From the NCBI GenBank assembly GCA_022457155.1, contig JAJGOT010000600.1, positions 46,001 to 110,000 of the forward strand: a DNA stretch of 64,000 nucleotides, read 5' to 3'. Shown here piece by piece: positions 57,312 through 64,000 of this stretch (positions are counted from its first letter, which is position 1; each line of letters opens with the position of its first letter). A program made the position numbers and the translations under genes. The notes below the pieces were generated by a model. The model had not been told where the DNA came from. It saw nothing but the letters and a program-made list of their open reading frames with translations, and ran no database searches. This DNA is from Cladopsammia gracilis. Its lineage: Eukaryota > Cnidaria > Anthozoa > Scleractinia > Dendrophylliidae.

Positions 57312-58775
57312 ACTGTACAGTCTTGTTTTAGTTTGCATGCACCATGCACGAATAGCAACTATTAATAGGTTTTGCATCATGAATAGCAACAAGACAACTA
57401 ACTAAGAAGTATAACAATTTTAAAAGTGAAGATCTCGTGATCCGCACAGATTATAGCTGGCCATCATCAATAAGAAAGGATTTACATAAATCATATCATC
57501 ATATGATAATGATGCATAGCGCTGCATGAAAAGGCGATGGGAGAGTATTTGGCAACTCAGATGGTTGCAAAGACTTCAGAGATGTCTAAATCAGAAGTGA
57601 AACCAGTGGTTATGCTTTAAAAGGTTTCGGCCAGGGTTTCTTAATATTTCTGTTTTTACGACGTCAGCCTCACCGGACTCATTTGCATAAGCCTTCCAGA
57701 GACCGAAGAGACCGAAGTACATTAGTGACTTAATTTAATTGAGTACAATTTTAAAATAATGAACATAAGGTAATGTAAATCTGTAGATATTAATAAGCCG
57801 ACAACCCATGTAAAAGTGATAACAGATTTGTGATCTCGCCATAAATAGACAACAAACAAGGTTACGCAAGTTTACGTAAAAGTTATTCAGGGGTTCATCA
57901 TTGACCATTGTATTCCTGATCTATTCGGCCTAAAGAAGCACGCAAATGAATAGAAGGAAACCTGCAAATGTAATTCGATTCACTAAGCTAAAAATGTTAT
58001 ACTTACCAATTTTGAAGGCCTCGACTCAAATTCAGCGATGTAGTCTTGTGATATTCGCCGTTTAACTCTTCCTTGTTTGTTTTTGTTCATTGTTACGCAC
58101 TCCAATGGGGGGATGGGAGGGAAGGGAGAAAATGTACTTTCAGAAAAAATTAAAAAGGCCATGGCATAGGTTGGCTTGACTTGCTTGAGTCGCCAGGGGC
58201 GTGGCCATCATTCGGAGGAGGGGGGTTCCAAAGCTCCCGAGAGCGCGAGCTTTTGGGGGTCCGGGGGCATTCTCCACGTGAAATTTTGAAAAATTAGGTT
58301 GTCTGAGACAGCATCTCCTGCATTTTGAAGGCAGTTTGACATGAAATAAGGCAGCTTTCTGACAGATTTGCAATTCACTCAGCTTAGGATATAAGAAACT
58401 TTAAGACGGCGCCGTGGATGCTTCCGTGCAAAGATGTCCATTGTTGCATTAATGTCATCTTTCTGTCTTTTCTTTTTTTCCGTGTTTCTATTTTCGAGAG
58501 GGAAGAAAATTTTAGTGTATAATAGTATTTGATATGAATATTGCCCATTTTCGCTTTCATATAAATTTCCCGCTCGCCGCCATTTTGAAGTTTTTAAGGG
58601 GGATGAGTGATATGATTGCCGCCATTGTTAAGAAGCAACGTTCATTTTAATGAAACAATTCATTCAAGAGTGAATTTGCTACATGAACACAAGATTCAAG
58701 TTTGTTACACGTATTTATTTGAAATTCATGTATGAAAAACCTTAAATCAGCCTCTAAGTCTATTTTGAATGCATT
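56510..58775. other. Intergenic region with simple repeats
   Basis: No gene recognised. Contains (TTTC)n at about 57278-57312 and a fragment near 58190-58275 (GGGGCGTGGCC, GGGGGTCCGGGGGCA) like the outer parts of hAT-type repeats. Short frames have no domain or splice support. Confidence 0.5.
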
Positions 58776-58779
58776 TTAA

Positions 58780-59956
58780 AGGCCCAGTATCACCCATTCG
58801 GCTTTGCGGGCGTTTGGCTCTTTGCAAGTTGCGGGTTTCCCCGTCACGCTTGTGTCGACTGTCGACTCGGGGTTTCGAACTTCAAAGCAAGAACTTTGTG
58901 TATACACGATTACTTTTTTCATGGACAGCTTTCCACAAGAGGTCGGAAATGTAAATTTCTATGACTCAGCTTTCGGAGAAATATCTAACGAAGAAGAAGA
59001 TATCGACATCACTGCCGAGGTGAGATATTTTGACAAATGGATACGATGCGACTCACGGGAGTCACGTTCCTTTTTTAATATATTGGAACTTGCCTTTATA
59101 CCCTGTGTCCTTCTATTTCAGGAACCAGAAACTGAAAGAGTTAACTGTTCTTGTTCAGGACAATGTCACGAAAGAGGGGCAGGGGAGCATGCCCTTAATT
59201 GTCAAACGGAAAACCTCAAATGCGTTGATGCTTGCAAATGTAATAAGTCGAAGTGCAAGAACAAGGCACAGATTTGAATGATTATGGTGATCTTCATTTT
59301 GACTTTAGTAATTATACAGAAAACTACAGATACTCCATGGACCAGCGTTTTTATCCATCGACATGTTCCTTTCCTTTCATTTTGCTTCTTAAATACAGTT
59401 ACATTGTACTCAGATTACATAACAACAACTATAACTTTTTGTCAAAACGTGATGGACCTTTCATGAGCTCTTCAGTTGATGGGGGCTCCTTCATACCAGG
59501 GAAATCAGAAATCAGTAAATCGCATGACCTTACCTTCGATGAAGAAGATATTCTGCGAATTCGCTGTCGGTAGCCTTCCCGACACTTTCTTTCCTCTGTC
59601 TCCAAAGTTTGAAAACAGATTCGCTCAGTCTTTTATACTTAGCCGAGCCCGGCAAACGTGCTCTCCCAACAGTACTCGCCATTAACACCACAAATTGACA
59701 CTGACCTACATTGACACTACACTATAAGCCCGAACTAATCGATCAAAATAACATAAAATAACAAACGTCGATCAAAAGCAAAACTATAATAACTAAATAA
59801 CGTATTTCTACTAAATCAAAAACTGAAATCTAATCTTAACCGCGGATGGAAACGGATTTTCGAAGTAACTCGATGTATTGGCGGGAATTTTCGACTGCGT
59901 TAAATTCAATCGTCGAGGCATTAGGCACGCAATGCATTTAGGGTGACACTGGGCCT
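58780..59956 (+). mobile_element. TTAA-flanked TIR transposon, 1.2 kb
   Basis: Ends AGGCCCAGTATCACCC and, inverted, AGGCCCAGTGTCACCC, with TTAA at 58776-58779 and 59957-59960. TTAA duplication is made by piggyBac and Kolobok transposases. It encloses a Cys-rich reading frame, described separately, but no full transposase. Confidence 0.7.
58804..59277 (+). CDS. Cys-rich reading frame inside the TTAA element
   Basis: 157-codon open frame lying wholly within the transposon. Its last 50 residues hold VNCSCSGQCHERG, LNCQTENLKCVDAC and KCNKSKCKNKAQ, a dense Cys array like a CXC-type zinc knuckle; the part before, from MDSFPQEVGN, is acidic (EEEDIDITAE). A TTTCAG|GAACC acceptor-like site at 59121 suggests the Cys-rich part could be a separate exon. 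Probably the C-terminal remnant of a transposon protein, not a host gene. No close family named. Confidence 0.4.
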   Translation: MRAFGSLQVAGFPVTLVSTVDSGFRTSKQELCVYTITFFMDSFPQEVGNVNFYDSAFGEISNEEEDIDITAEVRYFDKWIRCDSRESRSFFNILELAFIPCVLLFQEPETERVNCSCSGQCHERGAGEHALNCQTENLKCVDACKCNKSKCKNKAQI

Positions 59957-59960
59957 TTAA

Positions 59961-61046
59961 AGGGCCATGTGACAGGGAGTTTGCTGTGTTTTCATCAAAA
60001 CTCCCCTGAATATTAAAGGTCAAATGAACCAAAAATTTGAATTTTTTTCTTTATCCATTTAAAGCTATTTAAACGTTAAAGGAAACCATAATAAAGCATA
60101 CTTACGCAATAATTTGCCTTCCTGAGCCTTTAAGTAAGTCACATAGCTAAAAGTACGAAGATTTCCGAAGACTTCACGAAAACGTTTCTGAAATGGTCAC
60201 GCACTTCAAGTGGTAGGATTGGTAAGAATTATGACGTCACTATTGGCGAGCCAACCGTGTTTCCAGTGTCCTCTCTTCTGGCGAATACATGAGTATTCTA
60301 ACTTGCGTGTAAGATTTTCACTGTTTTCGTATTGAAAATGGACAATTGTTGCTCCAGTTTATCGCAGAACAAAACATCACAGTTTTCTGCTCAGTCATCG
60401 ACTTTCAACTTTAATCCTTGACTGTTTTGAGGTGGTCAATAGTGACGTCACTATTGGTTTCCGACAATTTTCCGACACTTTTCCCGATCGCTCTACGATT
60501 ATGAAGGCCAAAAAGTTTCATTTTTCAACTTCCAATATCTCTGCGATGCCAAGTCCAATTAGTTTTAAACTTCAGAATATGTTTATTTAGTCCTCTTTCA
60601 ACACATTGCACTAATATTGGACTAAAAGAAAATATGTCAAATTTTTGGTTCATTTGACCTTTCAAGGGGAGCTATGTCATGATGATTTTGAGGTTTTTGG
60701 GCCAAACTGCTCCGAATTAAAACTAAGTACCTTTGTCATACGCAAAATGCTTATAAAACACTAAGAGGAAGATATCAAGTGAATTTTAGAAGAGAAAATA
60801 GACCATAATCAGAGTTTTAGCGAGTTTTCTAAAACACAAGCGATAAACTTGAAAAAAATAGCCCAGTTTTTCCAATGATGCAATCCATTTCCATCCTGGC
60901 CATCTGCAGTCCAAGTCACTTAGTTTTACTCTTAGCGCACTAGTAGAATAACATTTAACAAAACTGGACTCCTATTTTTGGGTTGTTACTGATATAAACT
61001 GTCTTTTGGCTTTTTAAAGTAACACTAAAAATGGTGTCATGACCCC
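59961..61046. mobile_element. Second TTAA-bounded element, worn ends
   Basis: Starts AGGGCCATGTGACA directly after the TTAA of the previous element and ends with the loose complement (GTGTCATGACCCC) before TTAA at 61047-61050. The ends are only partly alike, so the outline is tentative. It contains a further nested element. Confidence 0.35.
60017..60660. mobile_element. Nested TIR element 'AGGTCAAATGAACC'
   Basis: 644 bp with ends AGGTCAAATGAACCAAAAAT and near-exact complement. TTAA on the left (60013-60016) and TTCA on the right (60661-60664), i.e. a worn TTAA duplication. Noncoding. Confidence 0.6.
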
Positions 61047-61815
61047 TTAAACTATAAATATCGGCTTATCATAAGATTGATCTTAGAAGATGGAAACGAA
61101 GACACGACACGAAGAACTTGACAAAAATTGGCCAATTTTTTCAAGTTGCTTCCATTTCCACACTTATGTCGTCCAGAAATACACCCAGGCAAGTATTGTT
61201 TAACGAGTACTTTATATTTGACAGAGTTGCTTGTCGTTTTCATGTTACTTCTTGACCTTCATACGTGACAGAATTTCGTGTGTTTTGGTGAGCTTTTAAT
61301 TTATCGGTGAGGGCACTTTGTGATGGTCAGCTGGATGGTCATCCACAGCCAAAGACAACCCAAGTAAAATTCTAGTTTCTTTGCGCTCGTAGAGTAATTG
61401 TTAGCAAACTTGGTCAGTTTAAGTAATACAATATGGTTTTGGCCTTCAAATTGACGCTAAAATAGGTGATATTGCCCTCTTAAAGTTTTTTTTCTCTGAA
61501 AAAGTCGATAAAATCTTACAATTTTCCGGACTTTCTAAGAATCTTCTCGTCCTCTAAAAATCTAAAAAAAAATCCATATTTATGTAGCTAAGCCTGGTGA
61601 AGAGACGTAAATGTAACGTAACATTTTAATGAGAGGAATTCTTGCATTAACATTTTACCGTAAAAATATACCATGCGCGAAAAACATTCAGAAACGGAAG
61701 AGAAGACCAGAAGATGACCAAAACATCAAAACCTGATCTGCTCAGGTTTTTTTTCTTTGTTCCACGCTCGTGACGTGAAGGTACATGATTGATGAATATT
61801 ACATCTTTCTTATCA

Positions 61816-61943
61816 GGGGTCAATTCAATAAAACTTTTTACACTTGTAATTTACAAGTCTAGCTATTGTTTTCAACCTCTGAAACAATCATATGGCTACA
61901 CTTGTAAATTCAACACTTGTAAAAGTTTTATTAAATTGACCCC
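61816..61943. mobile_element. Small MITE 'GGGGTCAATT'
   Basis: 128 bp; ends GGGGTCAATTCAATAAAACT and GGGGTCAATTTAATAAAACT (inverted). Inner ACACTTGTAA words in both orientations. The short frame at 61789-61989 runs through it and is not a gene. Confidence 0.65.
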
Positions 61944-62118
61944 AGGTCAGTTTCGACAGGAAGATGAGTATCACAGGATGTGTAAATAGTTAAAGCAACC
62001 CGTTATATGTGATACACGATTAACGGTAATAGTGATGTTATAGAATTTCAGTTGAAAATCTCCAAAATTAAACGTAAGATTTGGAATAAGTCGAATAAGA
62101 GCCCCGCAGTGCCTGTAT

Positions 62119-62500
62119 AAGGCTGGTTTTCACTAGGGCATAAGCACAAGCATAAGCATAAGCATAACTGAAGCAAGTGAGAACGCCAGAACATAAGCAT
62201 AAAGACATACGCAAGCGCAGTATGAACGAAATTCTTGATACCAGCTTTCCTCGACTGTGAGATCTGAATCAAAGATGGTGGATGATTTGGTTGACCGCCT
62301 TGTGCTTATGCTTGTGCTTATTTCATCCCCGTTCTCACTTGACATAAATGTGACACAAGCATAGCATAAGCACAAGAAGAATGGAACGTGTTCGTTCTTC
62401 TTGTGCTTTATATGCTTATGCTTATGTCGTGGGAGTTCTCACTTGCTTCTGGATCTCTTATGCTTATGCTTGTGCTTATGCGCTAGTGAAAACCAGCTTT
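62119..62500. mobile_element. TIR element built of CATAAG words
   Basis: 382 bp. Ends AAGGCTGGTTTTCACTAG and near-exact complement. Next to both ends are runs of CATAAG/CACAAG hexamers, inverted at the other side; a further inverted pair (GTGAGAAC / GTTCTCAC) lies within. Frames on the minus strand made of repeated Leu-Cys or Met-Leu are artefacts of the hexamer. Confidence 0.7.
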
Positions 62501-62747
62501 AAGTCAGTACAACATACTCAAGTGAGCGTGAAACTCGGTTTTATCGATTAATAGATAAAGTCTGTTGATTATACAACTGACATCAAAGTAAATAAAACAA
62601 TAAATAAATAAATTCGAGCATAAATAATTCTTACTGCTTGATTGACATATAGGTCTTTTTCAAATCTACTAAGAATGAATCATCCTTTTTCTATGTTGAA
62701 TCTTGTTTAATAAGTCATACGTACTTAACTCTAGAGATATTCTTTCG

Positions 62748-63044
62748 CAGTGGCGTAGCCAGCCTATAGGCCCATAGGCCCGGGCCTATAAATTTTTCAG
62801 CTCACTTGTGTTACATTTTTAGGAATTGGAAATGAAAAATTCAAATCCGTTCACTTTTATCAAATATTAGGATTTCGGTGTTGCCAAGATACACATAAAA
62901 TCACCAGAAAGTGAAGGATAAAGCATTTACAAGGGCCAATATCGAAAAAATTTTCAGGGAGGGTATGCCTCCGGACCCCCTAGAAGTGGCCCTTGCGGGC
63001 CGGATGGCCAGGCCTACAACTCATCTAAAAGCTGGCTACGCCCC
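62748..63044. mobile_element. hAT-like MITE 'CAGTGGCGTAGCCAGC'
   Basis: 297 bp with ends CAGTGGCGTAGCCAGC and GCTGGCTACGCCCC. TCTTTCG flanks both sides (62741-62747, 63045-63051), seven exact bases and an eighth mismatched, close to the 8 bp expected of hAT. Interior CCGGACCCCCTAGAAG is typical of such repeats. Confidence 0.7.
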
Positions 63045-63059
63045 TCTTTCGTTGGGGTA

Positions 63060-64000
63060 CCTAATACACTAATCAGTCGCACAACCTGATGTGAGTTCTC
63101 AGTTAATTTCAAAAAGACCTTTACTGAAATCAGTTGATAGTACGACAAAACAGGCGCCATTATGGCCTCCTGGACAAAATACAAGCTTTAGTTCTGGCCA
63201 CTAGTCTCCTTACTAATATGCCATTACATTAATTATACGCACTTCCCGCCTGGACTGACTGGTGTTAAATAAATACTGGTGTATGTGCATAAAAAATGTA
63301 ACGATGACTTATATAGGTTTCTTACATATCGTAAGAAAAACGTACATGTTATGTCCTTAAAGTTTATTTAACTCTGGATGTAAAAGTGGCAATTTAAAGC
63401 TTTTTAATTTACACCTACAGTGTATGAGTAAATCCCTCTTTTTCATTGGATAGTCGCTAGTCGAGTAAGGAACGTGACGAGCGCGTGGAAGACGTTTTCT
63501 ATGAGGACAATCGAAGTCCACCAAGGGACTGAGAAATAATTGTTTTTCTTCCAACCCGCCAGGAGTTAGACTCGCTTTTCGCTACTTTTTTGGTCCATTC
63601 TTTGTTCCTATCCCGAGGTGAAACTTGCTGTACTTTATCGCTTGTTCATTTCTCCCCTCATGATTGGTGATCAACCATTCCTCAAATCTCCACTAAGCAG
63701 ACATTTTTGCGAGTGAGTGTAACGCCTCTGTCTCGACTGTGTAATTGAGAGAATGGAGGGACTACTCTTAAACTACAAATCCTTAATACACCAACTAAAT
63801 GTAAAATGATAAATAATCTCCTTAAATAATATCCTTCGCTTTAAAAATGATGAATATCAACAAACAAAAGTGTCAAAGTGTCGACGTTTTCACAACTAAG
63901 GCCCACTTGCGGTGCACAAAATAAGGTACCTCTTCTTAGGACATGAATATCAGGAAACATAAGAGCTCTTCGGCTTGAGCTTTTTCCAGTTTCATAGATG
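63060..64000. other. Right edge, nothing recognised
   Basis: AT-rich sequence with no inverted ends, tandem array or frame with recognisable content; a gene starting beyond the edge cannot be excluded. Confidence 0.4.

Noticed and set aside
62048..62375. Leu-Cys and Met-Leu repeat proteins on the minus strand
   Set aside because: They translate the CATAAG hexamers of a TIR element.

Overview
The window is an AT-rich, intron-bearing animal nuclear sequence. I read it as anthozoan cnidarian, most likely a stony coral. This is inferred from the gene style (a tandem pair of lineage-type rhodopsin GPCRs lacking the usual disulfide, and RERG-like Ras genes) and from the very dense load of small terminal-inverted-repeat (TIR) elements, not from a database match. 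There are no operons, rRNA genes or CRISPR arrays. All gene models were built by hand from reading frames, GT/AG splice sites and phase agreement.

Layout. (1) 32-3489 +: a two-exon gene for a secreted-to-membrane receptor-like protein (signal peptide, furin-type site, sushi, LDL-receptor class A, CUB-like region, one membrane segment). Its 2.2 kb intron is filled with nested foldback elements, and its 3' end is partly duplicated at 4175-4580. (2) 5892-6810 + and 9740-10648 +: two single-exon class A GPCR paralogues. The first carries a one-base frameshift in a T7 run; the second is intact. A degenerate 0.35-0.5 kb repeat lies between them. (3) 10.9-19.4 kb: mostly TIR elements, plus one orphan exon of a zinc nucleoside/nucleobase deaminase (18109-18277). 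(4) 19496-31077 +: Ras-like gene A, four exons. Its largest intron hosts a complete 3.2 kb DNA transposon with a decayed reading frame on the minus strand (22180-25355). (5) 33916-47910 -: Ras-like gene B, five exons, convergent with gene A and sharing its exon sizes and phases. (6) 52283-56061 -: SLC46-type major facilitator transporter, five exons found and the last one not found; one intron is almost wholly a TIR element. (7) 56.2-64 kb: no host gene seen; a long perfect palindrome, a chain of TTAA-flanked elements, and further TIR elements.

How the parts relate. The two Ras-like genes are ancient tandem duplicates now lying tail to tail. Gene B keeps most GTPase signatures, while gene A has lost the switch I threonine and the DxxGQ motif but keeps its P-loop and NKxD. 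The GPCR pair shows one intact and one damaged copy. The rest of the window is dominated by at least 25 small non-autonomous elements. The most striking are a set of four unrelated TIR elements whose bodies are built from their own 6-14 bp motif, a roughly 210 bp element family whose middle 88 bp has expanded seven-fold at 32 kb, and elements with clear TTA, TTAA, 6, 7 and 9 bp target duplications.
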